Positions 9,108 through 19,666 of a DNA stretch of 64,000 nucleotides are shown here, one piece after another. The stretch is from Leclercia adecarboxylata (lineage in GTDB: Bacteria; Pseudomonadota; Gammaproteobacteria; Enterobacterales; Enterobacteriaceae): positions 1-64,000 of the forward strand of contig DERO01000031.1 in assembly GCA_002360945.1 (NCBI GenBank), given 5' to 3'. Positions within the stretch are counted from its first letter, which is position 1; every line of letters starts with the position of its first letter. The notes beneath the pieces are model-generated. The model was not told the origin of the DNA and did no database searches. It worked only from the letters and a program-made list of their open reading frames with translations. The position numbers and the translations under genes are program-made.

Positions 9108-12100
9108 GCGCACAACTTCCTCTCGTGGCCGCCCAGCCGGGGATTTGGATGGCGGAACAGCTTTCCGACCTGCCCAACGCCTGGAGCGTAGCCCACTACG
9201 TCGAGCTGACAGGCCCGGTTAATGCCCCGCTGCTGGCGAAAGCGGTGGTAGCGGGCATGATGCAGGCCGATACCCTGCGCACCCGGTTTACCGAGGACAA
9301 CGGCGAGATCTTGCAGTGGGTGGACGACACCATGCTCCTGCCGGAGCCGCAGATTATCGATCTGCGCGCCCACGCCCACCCGCACGCTGCGGCGCAGGCG
9401 CAGATGCAGGCCGATCTTAACCAGAACCTGCGCGTCGACAGCGGTCAGCCGCTGGCCTTCCACCTGCTGATTCAGGTGGCGGACAACCGCTGGTACTGGT
9501 ATCAACGCTATCACCATTTAGTAGTGGATGGCTTCAGTTTCCCGGCCATTACCCGACAGATCGCCGCCATCTACCGCGCCTGGTCCAACGGCGACGCCAC
9601 GCCGGATTCGCCGTTTACGCCCTTTGCTGAAGTGGTGGAGGAGTATCAGCGCTACCGCGACAGCGAGGCATACGTGCGCGACGGTGCTTTCTGGGCCGAA
9701 CAGCGTAAGCAGCTTCCGCCGCCGGTGTCGCTCTCAAGCGCGCCGCTGCCGGGACGTGCCGCCACCACCGATATTCTGCGCCTGAAGCTGACCGCCGATC
9801 GTCAGGCGTTTAGCCGTTTAACCACGGTCAGCCAGAGCCAGCGCACCGATCTCGCCCTGGCGCTGGTGGCCCTGTGGCTCGCCCGCCTGACCGGACGCAT
9901 GAGTTACGCCGCCGGGTTTATCTTTATGCGTCGGATGGGCTCCGCGGCGCTGACCGCCACCGGCCCGGTGCTGAACGTGCTGCCGCTGGCGGTGAACATT
10001 AAGGCGCAGGAGACGCTGCCGGAGCTGGCCCAGCGCCTGGCCGGGCAGATGAAAAAGATGCGCCGCCATCAGCGTTACGACGCCGAGCAGATTGTTCGCG
10101 ACAGCGGGCGGGCCGCCAGCGACGAGGCGCTGTTTGGCCCGGTGTTCAACGTCAAGGTCTTCGACTACCAGCTGGATATCGAGGGCGTTCAGGCGGTTAC
10201 CTACACGCTGGCGACTGGCCCGGTCAACGACCTCGAGATGGCGCTGTTCCCGGACGAGGAGGGCGGCCTGAGCATCGAGATCCTCGCCAACAAGCAGCGT
10301 TACGATGAGACCACCCTGGTGCGCCACGTCGAGCGCCTGCATGCCTTGCTGGCGCAGTTTGCTGCCAACATCGATCTGCGCTGCGGCGAGGCCGAAACGG
10401 TGTCTGACGCCGAATATCAGCAGCTGGAAAAGACTAACCAGACCGCAGTGCCTCTGCCGCTTACCACCCTGAGCGCGCTGGTGGCGGAGCAGGCGGCGAA
10501 AACCCCGGATGCCCCGGCGCTGGCCGATGCACACTACGAATTAACTTATCGTCAGATGCGCGGGCAGGTAGTGGCCCTGGCGAACCAGCTCCGCGCCCGG
10601 GGCGTAAAGCCCGGCGACAGCGTGGCGGTGGCGCTACCGCGTTCGATATTCCTGACCCTGGCTCTGCATGCCATTGTCGAAGCGGGGGCCGCGTGGCTAC
10701 CGCTGGACACCGGCTATCCCGACGACCGCCTGCAGATGATGATCGAGGATGCGAAGCCGACGCTGCTCATCACCACCGACGACCAGCGCCCGCGCTTCAG
10801 CCATGTGGCCGTATTTAGTTACAACACCCTATTGAGTTGTGAGGGCAGCGCCCCGCTCAACCTCAGTGCCCCGGAGCAGACCGCCTATATCATCTTTACC
10901 TCCGGCTCGACAGGCCGGCCGAAAGGGGTGATGGTCGGCCAGACCGCCATCGTCAACCGTCTGCTGTGGATGCAAAACCACTATCCGCTTACCGCTGCCG
11001 ACGTGGTGGCGCAAAAAACGCCGTGCAGCTTTGACGTCTCGGTATGGGAGTTCTGGTGGCCGTTTATCGCCGGGGCGAAGCTGGTGATGGCCGAGCCGGA
11101 GGCGCACCGCGATCCGCTGGCGATGCAGGATTTCTTTGCGAAGTACGGCGTCACCACCACCCATTTTGTGCCGTCGATGCTGGCGGCCTTTGTCGCCTCG
11201 CTGACCCCGGAAAACGCCGCCTGCTGCGCCAGCCTGAAACAGGTCTTTTGCAGCGGCGAAGCCCTGCCGACTGCCCTGTGCCGGGAGTGGGAGCAGCTCA
11301 CCCACGCGCCGCTGCATAATCTGTATGGCCCAACCGAAGCAGCGGTGGACGTCAGCTGGTATCCGGCCTTTGGCCCGGAGCTGGCATTGGTGACAGGCAA
11401 CAGCGTGCCGATCGGTTTCCCGGTATGGAACACCGGCCTGCGCATTCTGGATGCGATGATGCGCCCGGTGCCGTTCGGCGTGGCGGGGGATCTCTATCTC
11501 ACCGGCATCCAGCTGGCGCAGGGCTACCTGGGCCGCCCGGACCTGACTGCCAGCCGCTTTATCGCCGACCCGTTCGCGCCGGGGGAGCGCATGTACCGCA
11601 CCGGCGACGTGGCCCGCTGGCTGGATAACGGCGCGGTGGAGTATTTAGGTCGCAGCGACGATCAGCTGAAAATTCGCGGCCAGCGCATTGAGCTGGGGGA
11701 AATCGATCGGGCGATGCTGACCCTGCCGGACGTGGCCCAGGCGGTGACCCATGCCTGCGTCATCAACCAGGCGGCGGCCACCAGCGGCGATGCCCGTCAA
11801 CTGGTGGGATACGTGGTTTCGGAGTCCGGCCTGCCGCTGGATCGCGACGCGCTTTTAACGGCCCTGAAAACCCAGCTGCCGCCGCATATGGTGCCGGTGG
11901 TGTTACTGCAGTTAAGTGCGCTGCCGCTCAGCGCCAACGGCAAGCTGGATCGCAAGGCGCTGCCGCTGCCGGAACTGACCGTCAAAACCCAGGGCCGCGC
12001 GCCGGAAAGCGAAACCGAACAGGCGATTGCCGCGGCGTTTTCCGCCCTGCTGGGCTGTGAGATTAACGACATCGAAGCGGATTTCTTCGCCCTTGGCGGC

Positions 12101-12964
12101 CACTCGCTGCTGGCGATGCGTCTTGCCGCCAGCCTGAGCCGCCACTTTGGCCGCCCGGTGACGCCGGGGCAGGTGATGGTGGCCTCGACGGTGGGCAAGC
12201 TGAGCGCGCTGCTGGCATCCGACCTCAGCGACGAGCAGGCCCGGCGTCTGGGCTACGAGACGATCTTACCCCTGCGCGAAAGCCAGGGTCCGGCGCTGTT
12301 CTGCTTCCATCCGGCCTCGGGCTTTGGCTGGCAGTTCAGCGTGCTGGCACGCTACCTCAGTCCACGCTGGTCAATTACCGGGATCCAGTCGCCGCGGCCG
12401 GGGCCGATGCAGCACTGCACCACGCTCGATGAAGTCATCGATCAGCATCTGGCGACGCTCTTAGCCCAACAGCCGCACGGGCCTTATCACCTGTTCGGCT
12501 ATTCGCTGGGCGGCACGCTGGCACAGGGCATCGCCGCCCGCCTGCGCGCGCAGGGTGAAGAGGTTGCGTTCCTCGGCCTGCTGGATACCTGGCCGCCGGA
12601 GACGCAAAACTGGCGTGAAAAAGAGGCTAACGGTCTCGATCCTGAGGTGTTAGCGGAGATCGAGCGTGAGCGCCAGGCGTTCCTCGCCGCCCAGCAGGGG
12701 CAGGCATCCGGAGAGCTGTTCAGCGCGATCGAAGGTAACTACGCCGATGCGGTGCGTCTGCTGTCCACGGCGCACAGTGCGAAGTTTGATGGCAAAGCGA
12801 CGCTGTTTGTCGCCGAACGCACGCGAACCCTGGATCCGCACCAGGCCTGGGCCTCGTGGGTAGGGGATCTGGAGGTCTACTCTCAGGACTGTGCCCACGT
12901 GGATATCATCTCCCCGCAGGCGTTTGAGACGATAGGGCCGGTGTTGAAGGGGATATTGGGATAG
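9104..12964 (+). CDS. entF: enterobactin synthase component F (nonribosomal peptide synthetase)
   Basis: EntF activates serine, joins it to 2,3-dihydroxybenzoate delivered on EntB, and cyclises three units into enterobactin. The 1286-residue protein has the usual C–A–PCP–TE order. The condensation domain has HHLVVDG (137–143). The adenylation domain has the SGSTG core (about 600–604) and the YGPTEAAVDV and GELD-like motifs. The carrier domain has GGHSL with phosphopantetheine Ser1001, and the thioesterase has GYSLGG with nucleophile Ser1134. The start at 9104 (MSAQLPLVAAQPG) overlaps the ybdZ stop; longer readings run through ybdZ. Length is close to E. coli EntF (1293). fepE, which follows entF in E. 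coli, is missing. Confidence 0.97.
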   Translation: MSAQLPLVAAQPGIWMAEQLSDLPNAWSVAHYVELTGPVNAPLLAKAVVAGMMQADTLRTRFTEDNGEILQWVDDTMLLPEPQIIDLRAHAHPHAAAQAQMQADLNQNLRVDSGQPLAFHLLIQVADNRWYWYQRYHHLVVDGFSFPAITRQIAAIYRAWSNGDATPDSPFTPFAEVVEEYQRYRDSEAYVRDGAFWAEQRKQLPPPVSLSSAPLPGRAATTDILRLKLTADRQAFSRLTTVSQSQRTDLALALVALWLARLTGRMSYAAGFIFMRRMGSAALTATGPVLNVLPLAVNIKAQETLPELAQRLAGQMKKMRRHQRYDAEQIVRDSGRAASDEALFGPVFNVKVFDYQLDIEGVQAVTYTLATGPVNDLEMALFPDEEGGLSIEILANKQRYDETTLVRHVERLHALLAQFAANIDLRCGEAETVSDAEYQQLEKTNQTAVPLPLTTLSALVAEQAAKTPDAPALADAHYELTYRQMRGQVVALANQLRARGVKPGDSVAVALPRSIFLTLALHAIVEAGAAWLPLDTGYPDDRLQMMIEDAKPTLLITTDDQRPRFSHVAVFSYNTLLSCEGSAPLNLSAPEQTAYIIFTSGSTGRPKGVMVGQTAIVNRLLWMQNHYPLTAADVVAQKTPCSFDVSVWEFWWPFIAGAKLVMAEPEAHRDPLAMQDFFAKYGVTTTHFVPSMLAAFVASLTPENAACCASLKQVFCSGEALPTALCREWEQLTHAPLHNLYGPTEAAVDVSWYPAFGPELALVTGNSVPIGFPVWNTGLRILDAMMRPVPFGVAGDLYLTGIQLAQGYLGRPDLTASRFIADPFAPGERMYRTGDVARWLDNGAVEYLGRSDDQLKIRGQRIELGEIDRAMLTLPDVAQAVTHACVINQAAATSGDARQLVGYVVSESGLPLDRDALLTALKTQLPPHMVPVVLLQLSALPLSANGKLDRKALPLPELTVKTQGRAPESETEQAIAAAFSALLGCEINDIEADFFALGGHSLLAMRLAASLSRHFGRPVTPGQVMVASTVGKLSALLASDLSDEQARRLGYETILPLRESQGPALFCFHPASGFGWQFSVLARYLSPRWSITGIQSPRPGPMQHCTTLDEVIDQHLATLLAQQPHGPYHLFGYSLGGTLAQGIAARLRAQGEEVAFLGLLDTWPPETQNWREKEANGLDPEVLAEIERERQAFLAAQQGQASGELFSAIEGNYADAVRLLSTAHSAKFDGKATLFVAERTRTLDPHQAWASWVGDLEVYSQDCAHVDIISPQAFETIGPVLKGILG

Positions 12965-12969
12965 TAAAA

Positions 12970-13104
12970 ACGCCCGGCGGCGCTACGCTTGCCGGGCCTA
13001 CGGTTTTCCCCCTCTCCCTGTGGGAGAGGGCCGGGGTGAGGGGATCAGACCGCACGTTTCATCGGGTTTTGTAGGCCGGGTAAGGCGTAGCCGCCACCCG
13101 GCAA
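12970..13104. repeat. REP-type palindromes between convergent entF and fepC
   Basis: There are three blocks: cgcccggcggcgctacg...cgggcctacg (about 12971–13002), ccctctccctgtgggagaggg followed by ccggggtgagggg (13009–13044), and taggccgggtaaggcg...cacccggc (13070–13103). They occupy the place where E. coli carries fepE. No reading frame of any length is visible. Confidence 0.8.
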
Positions 13105-13899
13105 TTACCGTCGTCCCAGCGGCACCACCAGCGGCGTGCCCGCGACCGGATCGTCAATAATCATGCAGGGCATGCCGTAGATCCGCTCGATCAGCTCCGG
13201 GGTCACAATCTCTTTCGGCGCACCCTCGGCCACAATCTTCCCGTCGCGCAGGGCAATCAGATGGGTGGCATAGCGGCAGGCCTGATTCAGGTCGTGCAGC
13301 ACTGCCGCCAGGGTAAAGCCCTGGGTGCGGTTCAGATCGCTCAGCAGTTCCAGCAGGTCGATCTGATGGCTGATATCCAGCCAGGTGGTCGGCTCGTCCA
13401 GCAGCATGATCGACGTCTCCTGGGCCAGCACCATCGCAATCCACGCCCGCTGGCGCTGCCCGCCGGAGAGGGTGTCCACGCTCTGCGCCGCCAGGTCGTT
13501 AATCCCGGTGGCCTGCATCGCTTTCGCTACCGCCGCTTCATCCTCTTTGCGCCAGCGGGTAAACAGCGGCTGGTGCGGATAGCGCCCACGCGCTACCAGC
13601 TCCTGCACCGTGATATCCCCCGGCGTGGTGGCGTTTTGCGCCAGTAGCCCGATCCGGCGCGCCACCTCTTTACTGGCATAGCGCTGGATCTGCTCGCCAT
13701 CGAGGAAAACGCTGCCGTGCAGCGGCGTCATCAGGCGGCTCAGGGTGCGCAGCAGGGTCGATTTACCGCAGCCGTTGGGGCCGATAATGGCGGTGAAGTG
13801 GCCGTCGGGGATCGCCACATGCAGATCCTCGGCCACGGTTTTTTTGCCGTAGCCGAGGGTCAGATTTTCGCCGCGCAAGCGGGTTTGATTGGCACTCAT
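13105..13899 (-). CDS. fepC: ferric enterobactin ABC transporter ATPase
   Basis: FepC hydrolyses ATP to drive ferric enterobactin across the inner membrane through FepDG. The start at 13899 (MSANQTRLRGENLTLGYG) gives 264 residues. It has Walker A GPNGCGKST, signature LSGGQRQRAWIAM and Walker B IMLLDEPTTWLD, all typical of iron–siderophore ATPases (FecE/FhuC type). The start overlaps the fepG stop, so the two are translated together. It is last in the fepDGC operon, controlled by the Fur site near 15907. Confidence 0.96.
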   Translation of the reverse strand: MSANQTRLRGENLTLGYGKKTVAEDLHVAIPDGHFTAIIGPNGCGKSTLLRTLSRLMTPLHGSVFLDGEQIQRYASKEVARRIGLLAQNATTPGDITVQELVARGRYPHQPLFTRWRKEDEAAVAKAMQATGINDLAAQSVDTLSGGQRQRAWIAMVLAQETSIMLLDEPTTWLDISHQIDLLELLSDLNRTQGFTLAAVLHDLNQACRYATHLIALRDGKIVAEGAPKEIVTPELIERIYGMPCMIIDDPVAGTPLVVPLGRR

Positions 13900-14885
13900 T
13901 TCTTGCGGGACTCCTGAACAAGCAAGACGATGAGGTAGATACCGCCAAGACTGACGGTCACGACCCCCACCGGAAGTTGATACGGCATAAACAACTGCTG
14001 GGCGCAGAGATCTGCCGCCAGCAGCAGCAGCGATCCGCACAATGCCGACTGGGTTAACCCCCAGCGGGCGGTGCCGCTCAGACGGCGGGCGATGTGCGGC
14101 GCGACCAGCGCAATAAAGGAGATCGGCCCGGCAATGGCGGTGGCCGCGGCGGTTAACACCACCGCCACCAGCATCAGCATCAGACGCGAACGCTCAACGC
14201 TGACGCCCAGCGCACAGGCGCTGTCGTCGCCCATCTCCAGCAGACGCATCCGTTTCACCAGCAGTAATGCACAGACAAACATCAGCAGGATCAGCGGGGC
14301 GGCGGGCAGGGTTTTGGCCCACGTCAGGCCGTTGAGCGACCCGGCGAACCACAGCCCGGCAGAGAGCGAGGTCTCCAGCGAGGCCTGCAGCAGCAGCCAG
14401 GTATTAAAGGCCATCAGCATAGCGCGCATGCCGATGCCAATGATGATCAGGCGAAAGGTCTCGATTCCGTCGCGCCACGCCAGCGCCCAGACGATCAGCG
14501 AGGTGAGGATCCCGCCCGCCATCGCCGCCAGGGTAATGGCCGTCAGGTGCTGACCAAACAGCACCATCGCCACCAGCACGCCGCTCCAGGCCCCGGTGTT
14601 AAAGCCCATCACGTCCGGGCTGCCGAGGGGGTTGCGCATCAGCGACTGGAAAATCGCGCCGCTGATCCCAAGAGCAGCGCCAACCAGCAGGGCCATCATC
14701 ACCCGTGGTAAACGCCATTCGGTGACCACCATGGTGATATTGCGCGGCGCGCTGCCGGTGAGGGCATTAAAGACCTGCGTAAAATCGAGCGTCACCGCCC
14801 CGCTGCGCAGGCTAAACAGGGCCACGCCGAGGCTGACCAGCACCAGAACCAGGCAGCTGAGAACTAAACGACGGGAGGGGGCCAT
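13896..14885 (-). CDS. fepG: ferric enterobactin ABC transporter permease
   Basis: FepG is one of two inner-membrane permeases for ferric enterobactin, a FecCD-family protein of about ten helices. The start at 14885 (MAPSRRLVLSCLVLVL) gives 329 residues; the ATG overlaps the fepD TGA in a TGATG junction. A longer open frame upstream lies inside fepD and is not coding. Conserved family segments include LRLPRV-like WRLPRVMMALLVGAALG, MRNPLGSPDVMGFNTGA and GPISFIALVAPHIAR. The stop overlaps the fepC start by four bases. Confidence 0.96.
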   Translation of the reverse strand: MAPSRRLVLSCLVLVLVSLGVALFSLRSGAVTLDFTQVFNALTGSAPRNITMVVTEWRLPRVMMALLVGAALGISGAIFQSLMRNPLGSPDVMGFNTGAWSGVLVAMVLFGQHLTAITLAAMAGGILTSLIVWALAWRDGIETFRLIIIGIGMRAMLMAFNTWLLLQASLETSLSAGLWFAGSLNGLTWAKTLPAAPLILLMFVCALLLVKRMRLLEMGDDSACALGVSVERSRLMLMLVAVVLTAAATAIAGPISFIALVAPHIARRLSGTARWGLTQSALCGSLLLLAADLCAQQLFMPYQLPVGVVTVSLGGIYLIVLLVQESRKK

Positions 14886-15889
14886 CACCGAGCACCTCCG
14901 CGCCGGCGGCGCACCAGGAAAATCAGCACCGGCGCGCCGATAAAGGCGCTGACCACCGACACCCGCAGCTCGCCGGGCACCAGCAGACGCCCGAGAATAT
15001 CGGCAAACAGCAGCAGGGCAGGGGTGGCGAGCAGGGTCACCGGCAGGGACCAGCGGTGATCGGCCCCCACCAGCCAGCGCGCCATGTGCGGCATCATCAG
15101 GCCGATAAAGGCGATGGGCCCCACCACCGCCGTGGCGCTGCCGCACAGGACGGTGATGGTCACTAATCCGGTCAGCTGGGTGCGCGCCACGCGGCTGCCG
15201 AGGGCGGTGGCGGTGTCGCTGCCGAGGCTCAGACTGTTGAGCGCCCGGCTTAACAGCAGCGCCACGGCGGCGGCGATCAGCACCGGCACGCTCACCACCT
15301 GCAACGTTTGCAGGGTGCGGATATCCAGCGAGCCCGCCTGCCAGAAGCGCAGCTGGTCGTAAACGTCCGGGTTGAGCAGGGCAATGCCGTTGGAGAGGCC
15401 GTCCAGCACCGCGCCCAGCGCCACGCCCGCAAGGGTCAGGCGCACCGGGCTGAGCTGGCCCCCGCCCTGGCTGCCGGTAAAGGCCACCAGCAGCGAGGCG
15501 GAAAAAGCGCCGCACAGCGCCATCACCAACTGTTCGCCGGGGGAGGAGAAGCCAAACAGCGCCGCGCCCAGCACGATGGCGAAGCTGGCTCCGGCGTTAA
15601 CGCCGAGGATGCCCGGGTCGGCCAGTGGATTGCGGGTAAGGGTTTGCATCAGCGCCCCGGCGAGACCGAGGGCGGCCCCTGCCAGCAGCCCGGCGAGGGT
15701 GCGTGGCAGGCGTGCATCCCGCACGATGGTGCAGTCGGCGCTTTGACAGGGGGCGGTGAGGGCATCCACCACCACGGAAAACGGCAGCGGTTTCGCACCC
15801 ACCGACAGGCTGAGGGCGACGGCAAGCGTGAGCAGTAACAGTAAACCGGGCACGGCAAGGGCGCGTGACGCGGAAGAGGAGTACGACAT
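14885..15889 (-). CDS. fepD: ferric enterobactin ABC transporter permease
   Basis: FepD pairs with FepG to form the inner-membrane channel for ferric enterobactin. It is a FecCD-family protein with ARLPRTLAGLLAGAALG, TRNPLADPGILGVNAGA and GPIAFIGLMMPHMARW. I choose the ATG at 15889 (MSYSSSASRALAVPG), which has GGAC upstream and gives 334 residues. The ATG at 15901 lacks a ribosome site and sits next to the Fur box. It is first gene of fepDGC, divergent from entS. Confidence 0.95.
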   Translation of the reverse strand: MSYSSSASRALAVPGLLLLLTLAVALSLSVGAKPLPFSVVVDALTAPCQSADCTIVRDARLPRTLAGLLAGAALGLAGALMQTLTRNPLADPGILGVNAGASFAIVLGAALFGFSSPGEQLVMALCGAFSASLLVAFTGSQGGGQLSPVRLTLAGVALGAVLDGLSNGIALLNPDVYDQLRFWQAGSLDIRTLQTLQVVSVPVLIAAAVALLLSRALNSLSLGSDTATALGSRVARTQLTGLVTITVLCGSATAVVGPIAFIGLMMPHMARWLVGADHRWSLPVTLLATPALLLFADILGRLLVPGELRVSVVSAFIGAPVLIFLVRRRRGGAR

Positions 15890-15906
15890 AGCAACGTCCA
15901 TGATTT

Positions 15907-15931
15907 GATAATGATAGTAATTATCGTTATC
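15907..15931. promoter_or_regulatory. Fur operator between fepD and entS
   Basis: GATAATGATAGTAATTATC (15907–15925) matches 17 of 19 bases of the Fur consensus. An overlapping copy six bases on (15913–15931) matches 15 of 19. This is the best Fur site in the window and controls the divergent fepDGC operon and entS. Confidence 0.92.
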
Positions 15932-16000
15932 TATCTTATTTAGCTATGTTAGCATGTGCGGCCATGGAATTGGTACAAAAGAAACCATTAAGGCTTTGTA

Positions 16001-17248
16001 ATGACCCGACAATCCTGGCTGCTCAATCTGAGCCTGCTGAAGACCCATCCGGCGTTTCGTGCTGTTTTTATTGCCCGTTTTATCTCCATTTTATCCCTTG
16101 GCCTGCTTGGTGTGGCCGTACCGGTGCAAATCCAGATGATGACCCACTCCAGCTGGCTGGTGGGGCTCTCCGTCACCCTGACCGGCGGGGCGATGTTTAT
16201 CGGTCTGATGGTCGGCGGGGTGCTGGCGGATCGCTACGAGCGTAAAAAGCTAATTTTGCTGGCGCGCGGTACCTGCGGGGTGGGTTTTGTCGGGCTGTGT
16301 CTGAACGCGATGCTGCCGGAGCCGTCGTTGATTGCCATCTACGCGCTGGGCCTGTGGGACGGCTTTTTTGCCTCATTAGGGGTGACGGCGCTACTGGCGG
16401 CGACGCCGGCGCTGGTGGGGCGCGAAAACCTGATGCAGGCGGGGGCCATCACCATGCTGACCGTGCGTCTGGGGTCGGTGATCTCGCCGATGGTCGGCGG
16501 CCTGCTGCTCGGCACCGGGAATGTCGCCTGGAACTACGGCCTGGCGGCGGCGGGTACCTTTATCACCACCTTAACCCTGCTGCGCCTGCCGCTGTTGCCG
16601 CCTCCGCCGCAGCCGCGTGAACATCCGCTGAAGTCGCTGCTGGCGGCAATCCGCTTTCTGTTCAGTAATCCGCTGATTGGCGGCATCGCCCTGCTGGGCG
16701 GGCTGCTGACGATGGCGAGCGCGGTGCGGGTGCTCTATCCGGCGCTGGCGATGGAGTGGCAGATGAGCGTGTCGCAGATTGGCCTGCTGTATGCCGCGAT
16801 CCCGCTGGGGGCGGCTTTTGGCGCGCTCACCAGCGGCAACCTGGCGCAGAGTGCCCGGCCGGGGCTGATGATGCTGCTGGCGACCCTGGCCTCGTTTATT
16901 GCGATTGGTTTCTTCAGCCTGATGCCGGTCTGGGCGCTGGGTGTGATCTGCCTGGCGCTGTTTGGCTGGCTGAGCGCGATCAGCTCCCTGCTGCAATACA
17001 CCCTGATCCAGACCCAGACCCCGGAAGCGATGCTTGGCCGCATTAACGGCCTGTGGACGGCGCAGAACGTGACGGGGGATGCGATAGGCGCGGCCATTCT
17101 CGGTGGGCTGGGGGTGATCATGACCCCGGTGGCTTCGGCCAGCAGCAGCGGATTTGTGCTGGCGATGGTGGGGGCGATACTGCTGGTGGCCCTGGCGGAG
17201 CTGCGCCGGTTCCGCCAGGAGCCTGTTTTAAACGATAGTGCGGCTTGA
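16001..17248 (+). CDS. entS: enterobactin exporter (major facilitator)
   Basis: EntS exports newly made enterobactin across the inner membrane. The 415-residue MFS protein has about 12 helices and the family loop [12 protein letters not shown] between helices 2 and 3, and is almost the same length as E. coli EntS (416). Strong similarity runs from the N-terminal [19 protein letters not shown] to [20 protein letters not shown]. It stands alone, divergent from fepD, under the shared Fur site. REP-type repeats follow it. Confidence 0.96.
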   Translation: MTRQSWLLNLSLLKTHPAFRAVFIARFISILSLGLLGVAVPVQIQMMTHSSWLVGLSVTLTGGAMFIGLMVGGVLADRYERKKLILLARGTCGVGFVGLCLNAMLPEPSLIAIYALGLWDGFFASLGVTALLAATPALVGRENLMQAGAITMLTVRLGSVISPMVGGLLLGTGNVAWNYGLAAAGTFITTLTLLRLPLLPPPPQPREHPLKSLLAAIRFLFSNPLIGGIALLGGLLTMASAVRVLYPALAMEWQMSVSQIGLLYAAIPLGAAFGALTSGNLAQSARPGLMMLLATLASFIAIGFFSLMPVWALGVICLALFGWLSAISSLLQYTLIQTQTPEAMLGRINGLWTAQNVTGDAIGAAILGGLGVIMTPVASASSSGFVLAMVGAILLVALAELRRFRQEPVLNDSAA

Positions 17249-17334
17249 TGCCCTCACCCCGACCCTCTCCCACAGGGAGAGGGAGAAAATCGTAGGCCCG
17301 GTAAGCGCAGCGCCACCGGGCACAAGGCCGCACC
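17245..17334. repeat. REP-type palindromes between convergent entS and fepB
   Basis: A ccctcaccccgaccctctcccacagg-type unit (about 17250–17283) is followed by taggcccggtaagcgcagcgccaccgggc (about 17293–17322). The layout is the same as in other gene ends of this window. Confidence 0.8.
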
Positions 17335-18294
17335 TTACTTAAACAACCCCTCTAAACGCGCCAGCACCCGCATCGCGCTGAAATAATCCAGACGGAAGGT
17401 CTCGGTGCCCAGCGCCCAGACGCGTTTGTTTTGCACCGCCGGCAGATGGGCCAGCAGCGGGTTGGCGTAAATCGCGTCCACATCCTTCTGATCCCCGGCA
17501 AACAGGAACAGCCCTTCGCCGTTCAGCCCGGTCGCCAGGTTTTCACCCCCTAACTGCACAATGTCGTGGCGCTTGCCCTGGCTTTGCGACGGGTTCAGCC
17601 CGGCGGGGAGGGTGGCCAGAGAGAAGCCCAGCTGTTGCAGCAGCTTGCCCTGCGCCGACTCGGCGGTCCACAGGTTGGCGCTGTGGGCGGCGGCGGTGTA
17701 GACAATGGCATTCACCGGCTGCGGCGGCTGTTTCAGCTGCTGCTTCACCCGGGTGAGCTGGGTATCAAATTCAGCAATTCGCGCGGCGGCCTGCTGCTCC
17801 TGGCCGGTAATGGTGCCCAGCTGGGTCAGCAGCGCCTGCCAGCTTTTGTCGTCGTAGTTGATCACCAGCGTTGGGGCGATGGCCGAGAGCTGATCGTACA
17901 GCGCCACGGCAGAATCCCCGCCGGTGGCGCTGACCAGGATCAGATCCGGCATCTGGGCGGCAACGGCTTCGGCGCTCGGCTCACCGATGTACAGCCGTGC
18001 AAGCTTACGCTGTTTGGCCACCTCGCCCCACTGGCGCAAAAACCCCTGATCGTCTGCCACCCGGTTGTTCGGGGTAGTGGCGCCGCTGGCAACCACCGGT
18101 GCGTCAATCGCCAGCAGCGAGCCGGTGAGGGTCACGCTGGTGGAGACAATCCGCGTCGGTTTGCTCGTAAGCGTGTGGGTTCCGTGGCTATCCGTGACCT
18201 GACGCGGCCAGTCGGCGGCCAGCGCTGAGGTTAATCCTGAAAGTAAAAGTCCCATTAAAAGCAGGGTGTTACGACAAACAGCGGGCAGTTTCAC
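17335..18294 (-). CDS. fepB: ferric enterobactin periplasmic binding protein
   Basis: FepB carries ferric enterobactin through the periplasm from FepA to FepDGC. The 319-residue protein has a signal peptide (hydrophobic [16 protein letters not shown], then AD), followed by the two-lobed siderophore-binding fold (Peripla_BP_2). Segments such as [14 protein letters not shown] and [22 protein letters not shown] are typical. Length is nearly that of E. coli FepB. It is divergent from entC, with a Fur box directly upstream of it. Confidence 0.96.
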   Translation of the reverse strand: MKLPAVCRNTLLLMGLLLSGLTSALAADWPRQVTDSHGTHTLTSKPTRIVSTSVTLTGSLLAIDAPVVASGATTPNNRVADDQGFLRQWGEVAKQRKLARLYIGEPSAEAVAAQMPDLILVSATGGDSAVALYDQLSAIAPTLVINYDDKSWQALLTQLGTITGQEQQAAARIAEFDTQLTRVKQQLKQPPQPVNAIVYTAAAHSANLWTAESAQGKLLQQLGFSLATLPAGLNPSQSQGKRHDIVQLGGENLATGLNGEGLFLFAGDQKDVDAIYANPLLAHLPAVQNKRVWALGTETFRLDYFSAMRVLARLEGLFK

Positions 18295-18319
18295 TAAGGG
18301 GCATCCTGTTTTCGTTGAA

Positions 18320-18338
18320 GTTAATGCTTCTCATTTTC
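18320..18338 (-). promoter_or_regulatory. Fur operator in front of fepB
   Basis: Read on the minus strand, GAAAATGAGAAGCATTAAC matches 15 of 19 bases of the Fur consensus. It lies about 25 bases upstream of the fepB start. Confidence 0.75.
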
Positions 18339-18434
18339 ATGAATGAGCCGCAGGGATGCAAGCGATAGTCGCACAAGATGCGCCGTCGACGGTTGACACC
18401 ATCGCGCTCTGGGATTAGGTTAGCCAGCGAAAAT

Positions 18435-18453
18435 ATAAATGATAATAATTCTT
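18435..18453 (+). promoter_or_regulatory. Fur operator in front of entCEBAH
   Basis: ATAAATGATAATAATTCTT matches 13 of 19 Fur consensus bases, with an uninterrupted nine-base core. It lies about 30 bases upstream of the entC start. An AGGAGG ribosome site follows at about 18472. Confidence 0.8.
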
Positions 18454-18481
18454 ACTGCTTTTATCATTTCAGGAGGATGAT

Positions 18482-19657
<1,176 letters not shown>

Positions 19658-19666
19658 GGATTAATC

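Noticed and set aside
13896..15515. 539-codon open frame covering fepG and part of fepD on the same strand
   Set aside because: The N-terminal half is out of frame within fepD and rich in Arg/Pro/Gly; only the part from 14885 is FepG.
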